DNA of 64,000 nucleotides from Ustulina deusta. Taxonomy: Eukaryota > Ascomycota > Sordariomycetes > Xylariales > Xylariaceae. The position numbers and the translations under genes are program-made. Where the stretch lies: positions 310,001 to 374,000 of the forward strand of contig JAJNNX010000048.1 of the NCBI GenBank assembly GCA_023159155.1, written 5' to 3'. The notes under the pieces were generated by a model. That model made no database searches and was not told where the DNA came from. It saw only the letters and a program-made list of their open reading frames with translations. The stretch's first letter is position 1, and every line of letters starts with the position of its first letter. Shown here in pieces: positions 21,984 through 35,045 of this stretch.

Positions 21984-24900
21984 GGTCGGCGCTAATCGGG
22001 CTGTAGCCAGGTTTCTCTTGCTACCATATCGGAGTCAACTTTGGAACACGAAGTATCTAACAAGATATAGTGTAAATTCGGAGACTAACAAGAGATATGG
22101 TCGTCATGCGATGACTGCCTGCATGAAGTGTCTATTTGATTTTGTTCTTGTTAGCAACGATGGCCTCTGCGCACGTGGTTTGGACCATCGAACTATCATA
22201 CTTGACTGGTTGCGCGTCCCTCGGTTTTTTTTTTGTCTTTTTCCTCATTCTGCTGTGAGTACTGCGTAGTGTACGCATACTACAGTAATAGCACCTGGTC
22301 GGCGATATGCGTAGGTATACTCATAAGTAGACTTCCGCATCTGCGAGCCAAGATTCCAAGATTCCCAGTTAGTCGACAGGGTAGCCAGCCCATCTAGCTT
22401 CTCTACACTACGTTGCAGTATCGGTCACCAGGATCCAAAGAACTTCACCAAATCAACTGAATCTGTCGGTGGGCTACATACCCCCCGTACATGTAGACAT
22501 CATCAAGTCTGACTTTCTAGACGACCTAGGTAGCGCTATGACTTCCGTTGACCTGGAACTAGGCCGAGTCTGGACAGCTGAGCTGCAGAAGGAGGTAAAA
22601 AACGACAAACAAGTCAGAGGAGCAGGTCGTGAGGTACGCCAATGTAACCGTTAAAACGAAACAGCCGCAAATGAACCGGTTGTTCATGTGGCGTAGTGCG
22701 AGGCAAATTTGCGACATATCATATTACTGGTGGCTCGGAGTCGGTCTAACAAGAGGGAGGGAAGATCAGTATGTTTACCGACTTTAACTTGACAGCAGAC
22801 ATGTGATGGATTGCTGTAGGTATGCCACACTGTATCATCTGGACCAAGGTGCTGTGATGTGTGGTTTGGTACAGGCAGGTGATTCGAGGAGTCCTTTTCT
22901 GGGCAGGCGGTTTATGTAAAACATCTTAAACAGTCAACAAGCACAGCCCGTTTCTTCCCTTTTGGGACGCTAGGGCGAGTTGGAGAGATTACAGGGTCAT
23001 CCAAACCAAGTCAATGTTGCAGCTTGGTTTTGGGTTCACCCCTAATGCGCATGCTAGCAGTGTGGCTGGAATCATGTTAGGCGTATACTTGTACCAGTTT
23101 GGATCCACTCCCACATGATGTACCCCTGGTTTTACCCCTGTGAGACATCGAGACCTCTCATCCCGTTCCTGAAATTTATTCCTACTAAACTACACTACCT
23201 ATACCATGTACGGCTGTAATTGGGTAACTGTCCCTAATTGTTGCCCGATCGGGGCTAAACACTTGTGAATTTCCGATGCCGCTACCCGCACTACTCATGA
23301 CGGCAATTCGTGCATCAGCCTGTGAAGATCTCTATAGTACGACGTAATACAAAGCACCGCCATGGTGCATTGTCTGACCCGAATGACGCTTTGCTAAAAG
23401 TATTGGATGTATCGTAAACTACCTAGGTAGTTAGATCAAATGGCAGCGGCTGCCGAAAGGGTGTAAGATATTTTAAAAAAAAATCATATTTCATAGTAGT
23501 CACGCAAGCATTGGTTATCGATTGATAACAAGATTTGGTTGTGATGTTTACCTTTGTATTGGAAAGCAACGTACCTAGGTAGGTAGTGTTGAGCCCCTCT
23601 TGACCTCGATAACATCACATAGTACTAGCCCCTGTCTGCATGATTTGATTTAATATTAGGACCGAAAACTTCATGATACGTTGGAGCGCGATTGTTGATG
23701 CTTATGATAATAATGAAGACACTACCTACCGTATATGTCTTCATCACTCTCAACAGGGCGCAAACTAGCCACGGCAAGTTAGACGGTCCAAAATAGATTG
23801 TAGGATAATTAATGCCGCCCGTGTTAGGTAGGTAGTTACAGTACCGAGTTGCGAGGACCCGCCCAAACCCTTGAAATACAATTGTATTTTGCCCAACCTC
23901 GAAATAAAGCATTTGACGTCCGCTGTGTCGACACGGCTATAATCAACAACATCATGATCATTGTCGGCGGGTTATTGTTTCAGGATACTTCCCACTTCCC
24001 GTCTCTAGCATAGGTAGGTACACAATCGAAATGTGAAGGAATGTTTCGTTCAGTTTTTATACGAATAACTACCTATGCATTGATTGTATAGTGCTACTCA
24101 CTACCCAAATAAATAGTGAACCTAGGTACCTAGTATCTTTGTTGATAACACTTCAGCTATAAAAGCTTTCTATACGTACACTAGTCATCTAACCATAATA
24201 GAAACAGTGCTAGCTATTTCGGGTAAATATTCATTTGAACTGTTAATGGCTTCTTGGAATGCGTTGATATTGTTCCTTTCTTTTCTCTACCAATGCTACG
24301 CACCTAGTCCTAACTGGAATTCCAAGGGAGTTCGACACGAAACAGTTTAGAGTGGCAGGTAGTATTTTTTTTTTCTTAAGAAAAAAGAACGCCTACCTGT
24401 GTGCATAGAAGCGGTAGAGGTATGCCGATGCATGCATCCATCATTGCAGCGTCTATCGCACCACCTACATCCATCTATCCGACCCTCAGCCAGTGAATTC
24501 CATTCTTCTCGATCATTCCGAAACTGGGTTGGCTCATCGTCCCATTTCCATTATTCCATTATATGCGCCCGATCAATACCCGGGTTTTCGCCCCAGTCTA
24601 TTCAGGCCGGAATGTAACCCAATAGACGCACTTCATTACTACAACGTAGTGTACACTACACTGCACTACAGAGCAGTGTATCCAGAATAGAGGGGCATTT
24701 ACAGACACCCGTGGTGCAGTGGATAGATGATATTGGCACTTATGTCATAAAATAGAAACTTGTTAACCTCATATGCACCCTGCTTATTACTCCGAACATT
24801 ATCTAACTATCTGCAGTATTATCTAGACTGACCGTTTATTGCCTCGCACCAGTGACTGTTTATCATCTCGAGTATAATTCATTTCCTTCTCTCAAAGAAT

Positions 24901-25520
24901 GAAATATAACCATGCCTGAAGTGGACTAAAGCGAGGGGAGAAAAAATGGAGAATTAGAAAGGAACTAGACTAGACTACTACTGAAATGGTTTCTATTAGT
25001 ACTGTTATATTGCTAGGTGGATAGCGAAGATGTAGAAGAGATGGAGGTAATTGACATGACACCACCGTGAGGGGTAATATATAGGCACTGTCCCTCGTAC
25101 CTTCCCACAGTACCTACCTACCTCCTACCTAAGGACCAACACTAACTCTCTAAACCTCTAGGTGCATGTAATTACGATGCGCAACTTAAAGCTCGCTGCT
25201 GGTGCACAGGCACGAAAAGCTACAAATGGTCTGGTACCTGAGATGCCTTTCCCGACTGTAAGTGCTAACTAAAAGAGGTACATAGCACGTCCCCCTCCTC
25301 CCCCAAAAAAGGAAAAAAAAAAAGCTGGGTACAGAAGGTACTAGGTAGGTAGTGTTCTAGATCTAGTAAGAGGAATCGCTGGAGCAAGTACTTCGTATAT
25401 CCGGTTAGGTGCGCAGTATGTAGATAATAACCTAATCTACAGTAGGTAGGAGGACACCAGGCGCCTAGATTCACCTCCACAACCCACCAACTCTAGGCGT
25501 CTCCCTAGGTACTTAGACCT

Positions 25521-26613
25521 AAAATGTACCGGCTCTCTCTCTCTCTCTCTCTCATTCGCCCTGTCATCCCATACCATGCCCTTGAACCCTGTCGATTTCA
25601 TCCGTCGTGTTTCTCTCTTGTTCTTGTCCTCCCTTTCCCCCGTTTTAGTCCCTCCATCCAAAAACTACCTTTGGGTGCTCAACTCGTGCGACATTTCACC
25701 GCCCGCGAGAGCGAGACCTGTGTCTTGTGTCTCGACGGAGAGACAGATTCGACGACAAAATTGAAAGACTATCATCAACGAAAGAAAGCGAACCGTAACA
25801 ATCAGTACTTGCGCCCGCACCCCGAGTCCGAACCCATAACCCCTCTTATATTTCCCCCTCTCCCAACGACTTCGAATCCAAGCCCAGGACACGAACCGTC
25901 CACCGTCACCGAGTCGACGGCCTCATCAATTCACCTGTACAGTCGGCATCGTTATCATCTAGTCGTTTGCTAGCACCGTATCAGCTCTTCTATCTGTGTT
26001 CTGTTATCTGTTATTACTTCAGTCCCACGCAAAGCCGCCCTTGCGTAGACGTACGCCCTTCGTCGCCGTGCCATCTGCTGTCGTTGCCCTCCACATCTAT
26101 CTACGACATTGGTCCCCTGTGGATCGCTAGCCAGCCACGGCGGCAGAAGACACCGGGCGATCCAAGTCGGCGGCGTTCAGCCCATTGCAATACAAGCCAT
26201 TCCAGTTTATCCACGTTCTCGTCGTGGCGCTCGCTGGCTCGTGCCGACCTCGACCCCCCTTGAGAACTCAAGCCGTCATTCATTCCTCACCCTCGACCCA
26301 CGAACGCTCTCCCGCCGCACATACACCTGCGTCTAGCTTGTTGCCTTTGAATCATACTACCCCCGGCGTCGGTGTCAACATTGACCGTGCTGTCAGCGTA
26401 ATTATATCCCGTCAGAACCAGCGACCTCCGTTACCCATTGTTTCGTCCATCACGATTGAAGTAGACTATCGCCCTTGATTTTTATATACAGTCCGGCCAA
26501 AGGCTACGAAGCGCCCCGTTGATTGAGGTTCTGAGTATATCGTATAGAGTAGATTGCGATTGATCTTGGATCCCGGGAAGAACCAGGCGATAGCACGGAT
26601 TTCACTACCAAAT
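25521..26613 (+). promoter_or_regulatory. Long pyrimidine-rich leader/promoter of the RasGAP gene
   Basis: About 1.1 kb rich in C and T, beginning with a (CT)n microsatellite at 25533-25553. Such CT-rich tracts are common in promoters and 5' leaders of constitutive fungal genes. It contains several short open frames that could act as upstream ORFs, but no domain-bearing exon. The transcription start cannot be placed from sequence alone. Confidence 0.4.
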
Positions 26614-29165
26614 ATGTCAGTCATGCTACAAACACCGTCGAGGGCCTCTACGGCCTCTTCTTCGTCCTTCCAGCCCATATCGCGTCAAAACACCATGTCC
26701 TCATACGACGGCACACGATCGGCGCGGCAGAGTAAGAGGTATTCCATGTCTGCATTGTATATGTCCATGTCCGCGAATGAGACGGAGCTTGAGATAGATG
26801 ATGAGCTGGCCAAAGGTGAGGCTACCAATTCTGCAGAATTGCGAGACGTTTCCTAACGACAAAACAGCACAGAAAATACTACGAGACTTGAAGTCAAAGA
26901 TTTCCTCGCAGTCCAAGAAGAACTTTGTTCTTGAAAAAGATGTGCGGTATCTAGACTCTCGCATTGCGCTGTTGATTCAAAACCGGATGGCTTTGGAGGA
27001 GGTAAGCCACCATCATGCCTTTGCCCCATGACCGCTATTGATTGTGATGTAGCAAAACGAGGTGGCTAGCCATCTCGAGGATGCGCTTGAACTAGAGGAG
27101 GGGGTGTTTCCCAACGACGAGAAGACACAGAAATACGGCAATCTCTTGTTCTTGTTGCAGACCGAACCGAAGCACATCGCGCATCTCTGCAGACTCGTTT
27201 CGATGGCCGAGATTGATTCTCTCCTTCAAACAGTCATGTTCACGGTCTATGGTAATCAATACGAAAGCCGTGAAGAGCATTTGCTCCTGACAATGTTCCA
27301 GGCAAGCCAACAACTATCTCTAATGTCGGGATCCTCCTTTCTAACTTTGAGTGCTAGTCTGTATTGACATATCAGTTTGATACGACTCCTGAATATTCGT
27401 CCCTCCTCCGTGCCAACACTCCCGTTTCTCGAATGATGACTACATACACTAGGCGTGGACCTGGCCAGAGTTTCCTGCGAACGGTGCTGGCTGATAGGAT
27501 CAACAGCCTCATTGAATTGCAAGACTTGGACCTGGAGATTAACCCTCTAAAGGTGTATGAGCGCATGTGCGAACAGATTGAAGAGGATACTGGAAGCCTG
27601 CCTGCATCACTGCCAAAGGGCATTACTGGGGAACAAGCTGCCGACAACCTCCAAGTGCAGGCCATCATCGAACCACGGCTGACCATGCTAACTGATATCG
27701 CGAATGGCTTCTTGATAACGATCATCGATGGACTCGACGAAGCGCCATACGGCATTCGGTGGATCTGCAAGCAAATTCGGAGCTTGACGAAGCGGAAGTA
27801 CCCGGAAGCAAATGATCAAGTTATTTGCACGTTGATTGGAGGCTTTTTCTTCCTTCGATTCATCAACCCAGCTATCGTCACGCCCAAGTCGTATATGCTC
27901 ATTGATGGGATGCCCGCTGAAAGGCCACGACGGACGCTGACTCTAATTGCCAAGATGCTACAGAACCTCGCCAACAAGCCGTCATACGCGAAGGAACCGT
28001 ACATGGCCAAGCTATCTCCCTTTATTCAGCAAAACAAGGACCGGGTGAACAAGTTCATGCTGGACCTTTGTGAGGTGCAAGACTTTTACGAAACTTTGGA
28101 GATGGACAAATATGTGGCGCTCACTAAGAATAATTTGGAGCTTTCTATCACACTCAACGAAATATATGCCATGCATGGTCTTATCGAGAAGCACACCGCA
28201 GAACTCTGTAAGGATGAGAACTCGCATCTCGCTCTGATTATGTCGGAGCTGGGACATGCTCCTGTACAAGTGCCGAGGAAAGAGAACAGGGCTATTAATC
28301 TGCCTCTTTTTAGTCGCTGGGAACAGACATTTGAGAATATGACACAGAATATGGATATCACGCAGGAGGAAATTTTCTTCTTGGAGGCCAAGAATATCCT
28401 GGTGCAAATCATTCGGTCCTTCCCTCAACACAGCGCTGTTGCACGGAAGCCTTTGCGTTTGGAAAAAATCGCTGAGGCTGCTGCTACATCCCGTAACGAC
28501 GCAGTTATGGTGCGCAAAGGCATTCGAGCAATGGAACTACTTAGCCAGCTCCAAGATATGGGGTCTATCAACAAGGCTGATCAATTCGCCTCCCTCCGCG
28601 ATGAAGTTGAACAGGAGTTGTCCCATCTTGGATCCCTCAAGGAAGGCGTTCATCAGGAAACCCAGAAACTTGAGGATGTCTATAAAACAATCCGAGATCA
28701 CAACGCATACCTCGTCGGCCAGCTCGAGACCTATAAGAGCTATTTGCACAACGTACGAAGCCAATCAGAAGGCACACGACGAAAGCAGCAAAAACACCAA
28801 GTGTTGGGACCCTACAAGTTTACACACCAGCAGTTGGAGAAAGAAGGCGTGATTCAGAAGAGCAATGTTCCCGACAATAGGAGAGCGAACATCTACTTTA
28901 ATTTCACAAGTCCCCTCCCAGGCACATTTGTCATCTCCTTACACTACAAAGGTAAGGCGACCACCCAATTGCCCCATCGCCCTTCCATGACTAATAATAA
29001 ACAGGACGCAACCGGGGATTACTTGAGCTTGACCTAAAGCTTGACGACCTCCTTGAAATGCAAAAAGACAACCAGGACGACCTTGATCTTGAATACGTTC
29101 AATTCAATGTCACGAAGGTTTTGGCTTTATTGAACAAACGATTCGCAAGAAAAAAAGGCTGGTAA
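26614..29165 (+). CDS. Ras GTPase-activating protein with IQGAP-type C-terminal domain
   Basis: Five exons: 26614-26815, 26868-27001, 27053-27301, 27358-28951 and 29005-29165; 779 residues, close to fission yeast Gap1. Intron 3 (27302-27357) has a GC donor (CAG|GCAAGC) and is the only splice that joins TMFQ to SVLTYQFD. N-terminus: Ser-rich, then a coiled coil (about 70-110). The RasGAP domain covers about 150-420, with a probable arginine finger at Arg213 (SLLRANT) and the FLRFINPA motif near 361. A RasGAP C-terminal domain lies at about 560-770, with coiled coil and [10 protein letters not shown]. It should stimulate GTP hydrolysis by Ras and so limit Ras/cAMP or MAPK signalling in growth and development. 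Confidence 0.94.
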
Positions 29166-31537
29166 ACAACTCATGCTGGCATGGGATTGTCACGAGGCTT
29201 TTGGCTCGATGTATACAACGACTTCCACTATTTTCCATTATTCGATATGGCGTGGCGTTGAAGGCTTACGACTTGATACCACTTTCACTTGATATATTGA
29301 GCCGCTGGCTCCCGTTCATTTCCTCATGTTCTGCAATACCAATACCATAACTACTGGGCTGTCCTTCAGTCACTCACCTGCTTGCGCATTCCGATTTCCA
29401 ATTTCGTCGACACGATAACGAGGACGATAACGAGGAAAGGATAAAGGCAAGCCATATCGAGAAGCACTCGTCCAATATGCGTAATGCGGCCTTATTTCAT
29501 ATGTCGGCGCCCCGGCAAGTGATCGGCAAAGTCTTTACTGGTGATAGCGTCCAGGTCTTTAAGGTAAACGGCTAGATAGCCCTCGCCACGCCGTTCTGCC
29601 TTTTGCAAGTCACCACAAACAAGCGGCCGGGTCAGGCATCCACAAGGCGGAACATAATGCCCAATTACTACCTAGTCTGGCTGTTTTCTTCCTTTGGCTG
29701 GTCCGTTGGCTTGGATGCTTTTTATTTTCTTTGCAGCTATTGTATTCTAATCGAGTCCAAGACTCAAACATTGTTGGCTTTCGTTTATCGGCAAGATATT
29801 AGCAGTCTACCTTGTGTGCTGTGAACTAGTTCTTTTGCTATATTTGCCTATGCTGATTGGGTTTGTGGTTTACAGTGGATGGTGGTAACTCGGGGATGAG
29901 ATATATGTTGGAACAAGAGTTACGGAGTGGATGCGGGAAATGAGCACAGGAAAGATGACAGCGACACAAAGCTGTAAGGAATTTCGTTGATCCTTGCCCG
30001 TCAATGTCGGAATGGTTTCTATTTTCCACCCGTGTTATGAAGGTGGCTAAAATGAATCCCACGAATACTGTAACTTCAAGTGTCTTCTCTCTTATGAGCA
30101 CTCTTACGTGGTCTATACTATACCTCCAGCAATTGTAAGCGAATGGTCTACTAATATTGATTTTCACCATCACCACCATAAGCCGTACACATTCATGGCC
30201 GTAGCGAGGAAATCCGACTCGGCCGCCATTCTGTCACGACCTGATTTCCGCCTTGCCTCACATCATTTAGGTTTCTTGCGCATTGACAAGAAAACCAATT
30301 TATTTCTCGTCACATCTTCTGTTCTTGTCTCGACTCATGGCTAACTGTGCACGAGCTCACCTGAGGACTTCTGGCAGAGGTGGGTGTCCCAGAGTCAAGC
30401 TAGGTCACAGGTAGGTCGCTAGTAGGTAGAAGTGTATGGGTAAGGGCTCAATATCATTGATTCCTGATCTCCCTTCTCCCAGTATTTTGGGGCGGGGGTA
30501 GTCGGTCCTCCTTATAAACATATACTATGTATGGTACAAGCCCACAGGGTAGTGCCTATCCTCCTGTGACCCTGGTCCCTGATAACTTCGCTAGTAACGA
30601 TTTGCCCTGGCCTGCCCGCGCATCTTCAGGTGGAGTGATAAATATATATTTTCACACACCCTTTTCAATAGCTTGTCTATTCTGTATCAGAGGCCAGACT
30701 CCCCCTTTTTTTTTTGTTGCCAAAGACTTCAGTTTCTTGCCAACTCCACGTGGAAGTATGGGGTTCAAGTTAGGAGCCTCTCGGGTGTTGATGTTGTCGG
30801 CCCCTCCTAAGGTGAGACTGGGCGGTTTGTGGGGAATCTGAGCATAGTTGCTGTTGCGGGGTTAGCCGTAATTCATCGGTGAATGGTTGTTATCGATCTT
30901 GACGGCGTGGCGATGATGACGATTTCTGTTGCCCATCCACAGATCACCCGATAGGGAAGGAATGGGGGTATTGTGAGCAGCTTATAGTGAACTAGACGAC
31001 ATTTATGGAATGGAATGGAGCTCCCGCTCGTGAAACGCGCTTTAGTGTTCTCCTGGATGGATGGTATTAGGACTGCGGCATGACGGGGTAGTCATTCGAC
31101 GCTTTAGCTACGGCATCCGTGTACGGTTTGTTGCTCGGGACACGGGACTCATGGTGCGCAGGGTAACAGGAGAGTCATTTCATGAATTTTGAGCTTCAGG
31201 TGGCACGAAGTCGGTATCCGGGGTCATGAGAGCAGATATGAAGGTAATAACGATTAAAGATAAGGAGGTACAGGCAACTGGTCGTCACAGTTGGCCACGC
31301 GCCATCTGGTTTCCTGTTCCGCAAGTACAACCTGCACACCCGGAGTAGAAAGGCACAGTTGTACCTAGTGCTAGGGGAGATGATTATAAAAGCTACTCGG
31401 TACTCTCGCGAAGCCTTTTGTTTGTTTTTTTGAACCTCTTATTTACTACAACCCGTTTCCACTTCTTATCTGTCGAAGACCCCCCTGGTCCCCTGAGAGT
31501 ACTACGCTATTCCGGTTTCCACGACTACCCATTCACT
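29166..31537. other. Intergenic region, no gene recognised
   Basis: 3' flank of the RasGAP gene followed by sequence without domain-bearing frames. Open frames at 29838-30179 (minus) and 30527-30841 (plus) look random. Confidence 0.5.
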
Positions 31538-31741
31538 ATGGTCAAGATGCCGCGTCTTATTAAAAAGGACAAGAAGGGCAAGAAGAAAGAGGAGCCTCAA
31601 TACGAATATTCGAACAAGGACGTACAGAATGTCCAGTTTGGCCACCTCCAGCGATCTCAAGCTTCTGGTTCTCAACCAAAGGAGGGGCCGAACAAATTGA
31701 AGAAGAAGGATAAGAAAGGCAAAGGAAAGGAGACGGAGTGA
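31538..31741 (+). CDS. Small Lys-rich hypothetical protein
   Basis: Starting at ATG 31538 the frame encodes 67 residues with basic clusters at both ends (LIKKDKKGKKKEE and LKKKDKKGKGKE) around a Gln/Ser-rich middle. A TATAAAA box lies at 31385-31391 with a pyrimidine-rich stretch after it. The composition suggests a nuclear or nucleolar disordered peptide. No homolog is recognised; low-complexity coding by chance is possible. Confidence 0.35.
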   Translation: MVKMPRLIKKDKKGKKKEEPQYEYSNKDVQNVQFGHLQRSQASGSQPKEGPNKLKKKDKKGKGKETE

Positions 31742-33323
31742 GCTGAACATCGACGACGCATGCCTAGGTTCGAGTACTCCTGGAGATTTGTTAACATATC
31801 TCCTAGCTGGAGAGGAGGTATCTATGATGCAGTGAGGGGATACGACGGAATAGAGATGGCTGTTTGCAAGGAATTACGATCGTTTTCTTTGCCCAAGTAC
31901 TGGGAGGCAGAAGTTGGGATTGGGGAAAAGTGGAATATGGAGGGCAAGGGAACCTCTTTCTCACAGAGTCAAATTTTGGATGTCATTTCTAAAGCTAGGA
32001 CGTAGTTCACAACAGAGTCATGCGTCCTACCAGTAAAATTTGATATTGGCTATAAAATAGGATCATGAAATGGTGACTCCATGTTCACTCGATGAGCGGC
32101 AACAAAGGCATATGTTATCCTCATCATATGTAGACATTCGAAGTGAGGTTATTCCACTTTCTCTAAAATGTTTGAAATATTACTAGTTGCCATATCGCTT
32201 TGTGTACAGGCGCTCTCGTTCCAGAAAACGAGGCGGCTCGGCTGAACTCGGCGAGATGCAACATAAGGACCGAAGAAAGAAGAATCCATACTACAAAGAG
32301 CGGTCAGGCAGGTGACACAAGGATGAAGGGATACTAGGTAGAACTAGGCGCAAAATCGTAATGAGGAATTAGACCTTGAATATGCCTGCGCACCTCTATT
32401 GATTGCTGGTCATTGCACCTTAGCTTCTGCTCGTAGAACAGAGCCGGTCACCAGATTTACCTAGCATGTATTCTGTGTAATTTAATGTCCCTTTTTGTAG
32501 AAACTAATTATATTGGTACGTAGACACGAAAACAATGCCCCGGCTGCTGGATAAGTCAAGTTTCACTGCTCTTGCTCCTGGTGTACCACCAACGCCTTCC
32601 TATACCTTGCAGTTGACACCACAAGCTTTACTCCACCAACATGAACGATGTCGTCTTGCTAAGGAGCTTCTTATCAGTTACAGAAAGAGCCTTGCATGGC
32701 AACCTGATCTTAGAATTGGTAGATCCAGTTTATACACTTGAGCTCTGATATGGAGAGGACTTATCCGGATGCCAAAGGAGGCAATTGGTAACTGGTGGTC
32801 TGATTTGATTGGCTCTACACTTATCTACAAACTACCCCGCATCTGGCCGGATGCTCGGTAAGGGGTCTCCGAGAAAGCCGCCGTAGTTTACGGGAGACGG
32901 AGGTACCCACTGGCCTTGAGATACCTTAGGTACCAAGATTGAATGGTGGAGTCCACTAGTATCCGCTAGCTCTGACACCAGCTCCATAGTGGACCCCAGA
33001 GTAAGTACAAGTACTAGTCTAAGGTATCAATGTCAGTCGGCAGGAAGAATGGCGGCTAGACAAGGCAGACGTCGGTCTAAGGAGTTCCAGAGAGGTAGGT
33101 ACACACAAAGGCAGGCAGTAGGCAGGTACATAAGACTGCCTAATTTAGCTATTACTTGCCGACTTGCGAAGCCGGATCTACTAACTATCATCAAACTAGA
33201 GTGAACACCGTTTCTCGGTAACGAACGACGTTTCATTGATGCTCACTTGCTTCAGTATTTACTTTCAACAGAACCCGTAACTTGGCTTTCCGACCCCCGC
33301 CAGCACACACAGAATCCAACACA
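31742..33323. other. Intergenic region, no gene recognised
   Basis: Contains the promoter of the pyruvate-decarboxylase-type gene. A 68-residue frame at 32535-32741 has no recognisable domain. Confidence 0.45.
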
Positions 33324-35045
33324 ATGCCACATACCATTAAGCTTGCCGAATATCTTTTCGCTCGGCTCAAACAGCTCGGGGTTGGTGCTATCCATGGTGT
33401 ACCTGGCGATTTCAACCTGACCCTTCTGGACTACGTCGAGCCGGCCGGGCTGCAATGGGTTGGTAATGCGAATGAGCTGAATGCCGGGTATGCAGCCGAT
33501 GGATACGCGCGCATCAAGGGCGTTGGCGCTCTTATCACGACCTTCGCCGTTGGTGAACTCTCGGCCATCAACGCCATAGCCGGTGCCTATGCTGAGCGTG
33601 CGGCCGTCGTGCATATCGTGGGAACGCCGGACCGCCCCACACAAGACGAGCGGCAGTTGGTTCATCACACCTTCAATGACGGCGAGTTTGGCCGTTTCGC
33701 GCAGATGGCCGTCCCAGTCACTGTTGCACAGGTCGACCTCAAAGACCCCCGCACTAGTCCGGAGCACATCGACCATGCGTTGAGGCAATGTCTGCTACAC
33801 AGCCGGCCGGTATATATCCAAATCCCGGTCGATATGGTCTCGGTACCAGTATCAGCAGAACTTCTTTCGTCAGAAATTCGTCTTCCCTCAACGGAACGCA
33901 CCGCTTATAGCGACAGGGTAATAGACAACGTTTTAGGAAGGATTTACGAGGCTAAACAGCCAACTATCTTAGTCGACGGGGAAACTAGAGCTTCTGGCAT
34001 TGTGGACCTGGTACAGCGTTTGGTCGAAGTTACTGGTTGGCCCAGCTGGACAACCGCCTTCGGTTGGGGCCTCCTTGATGAAACAACACCAAACGTTCAT
34101 GGCATCTATCGAGGTCGTTTTGATACACCAGCCACTGACGCATTTGTCCGGGAGTCCGATCTCGTCCTGTGTTTTGGGCCTCATTTTAGCACGACCAACA
34201 GCTACAACAATACAAGCATACCCAAAGCTGAGGCTGCCATCTACATCACTCATACCGAGATTAAAATTGGGGATCATATATTTCGAGACATACCCGCTCT
34301 GCTTGCGGTAACACAGCTTCTCGAGAAGCTAGATCCCTCGAAAGCGAGGGCTTATACACCCTCTACGGATCTATCCCGGCCCCGTCCCAATAGCTATTCC
34401 CAGGCGCCAAAGGACCAACCCATTACCCAAGCCTCATTCTGGCCTATGGTTTCGAGAATAGTTCAAACAGGTGACATTATTCTGGGCGAAACAGGCAGTG
34501 CCGGCCACGGATGCCGAGACATATCTCTCCCCAAGCATGCGCGTGCATTTGTGCCCGTCACTTGGCTCTCCATCGGGTACATGGTAGGCGCGGCGCAAGG
34601 TGCTGCCCTGGCGCAGCGTGAATTAATAGCAGCTTCTCAGTACCACGGGATCCAGAGTGCTCGCACGATACTGTTCATCGGCGACGGCAGCTTCCAGATG
34701 TCCGCACAAGAATTAGGAACTATCATTCGCCATAACCTTAATGTCACGGTCATTCTGATCAACAACGCTGGCTACACGATCGAGAGAGTCATCCACGGAT
34801 TGAAGCAAGGATACAACGACGTCGCGGCCTGGAGATATCTACAGGCACCTGCGTTCTTCGGCGCTAAGGAGGACACTTTCACGGCGAAGGTCAAAACACT
34901 TGGGGAGCTGCAGGACTTATTGGAGACCGAGCAGTTCAGGAAGACGGAGGGATTTAAGATGGTGGAGGTCATTATGGATCGCGAGGATGTGCCTAAAGGC
35001 CTGCTGACGTGGCTCCTCGCGAGACAGCTTGGCGCAACGGATTAG
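33324..35045 (+). CDS. Pyruvate decarboxylase-type ThDP-dependent 2-oxo-acid decarboxylase
   Basis: Single-exon gene, 573 residues, from the ATG that places the family residues at standard numbers. Asp29 (GVPGDF), Glu51 (NELNAGYAADGYAR), His114 and His115 (LVHHTF) match the yeast catalytic set. The ThDP/Mg motif runs from GDGSFQM (about 453) to LINN (about 480). The Glu of GYTIE is present, although the usual NNDGYTIE reads NNAGYTIE. Domain order is PYR, central, PP. It should decarboxylate a 2-oxo acid in the cytosol. The divergence from classical enzymes (no GNGDF motif after HHT; NDGEFGRF instead) leaves pyruvate, phenylpyruvate or indolepyruvate as options. It borders relics of specialised-metabolism genes and may be a cluster enzyme rather than a fermentative one. 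Confidence 0.9.
   Translation: MPHTIKLAEYLFARLKQLGVGAIHGVPGDFNLTLLDYVEPAGLQWVGNANELNAGYAADGYARIKGVGALITTFAVGELSAINAIAGAYAERAAVVHIVGTPDRPTQDERQLVHHTFNDGEFGRFAQMAVPVTVAQVDLKDPRTSPEHIDHALRQCLLHSRPVYIQIPVDMVSVPVSAELLSSEIRLPSTERTAYSDRVIDNVLGRIYEAKQPTILVDGETRASGIVDLVQRLVEVTGWPSWTTAFGWGLLDETTPNVHGIYRGRFDTPATDAFVRESDLVLCFGPHFSTTNSYNNTSIPKAEAAIYITHTEIKIGDHIFRDIPALLAVTQLLEKLDPSKARAYTPSTDLSRPRPNSYSQAPKDQPITQASFWPMVSRIVQTGDIILGETGSAGHGCRDISLPKHARAFVPVTWLSIGYMVGAAQGAALAQRELIAASQYHGIQSARTILFIGDGSFQMSAQELGTIIRHNLNVTVILINNAGYTIERVIHGLKQGYNDVAAWRYLQAPAFFGAKEDTFTAKVKTLGELQDLLETEQFRKTEGFKMVEVIMDREDVPKGLLTWLLARQLGATD

Larger units (their letters stand above)
18568..25520. other. Gene desert of about 7 kb
   Basis: I see no gene with a recognisable domain on either strand. 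The largest open frame, at 21438-21977 minus, has protein composition typical of random antisense reading. Features present are a G-rich tract (19144-19184), a GAACCAC tandem repeat (21957-21983), and repeated CCTAGGTA/TACCTAGGTA palindromes at 20292, 22525, 23420, 23572, 24121 and 25504. Non-coding RNA or a subtelomere-like or repeat-decayed region cannot be excluded. Confidence 0.5.

Noticed and set aside
32535..32741. 68-residue frame starting with ATG
   Set aside because: Too short, no motif, no exon continuation visible.
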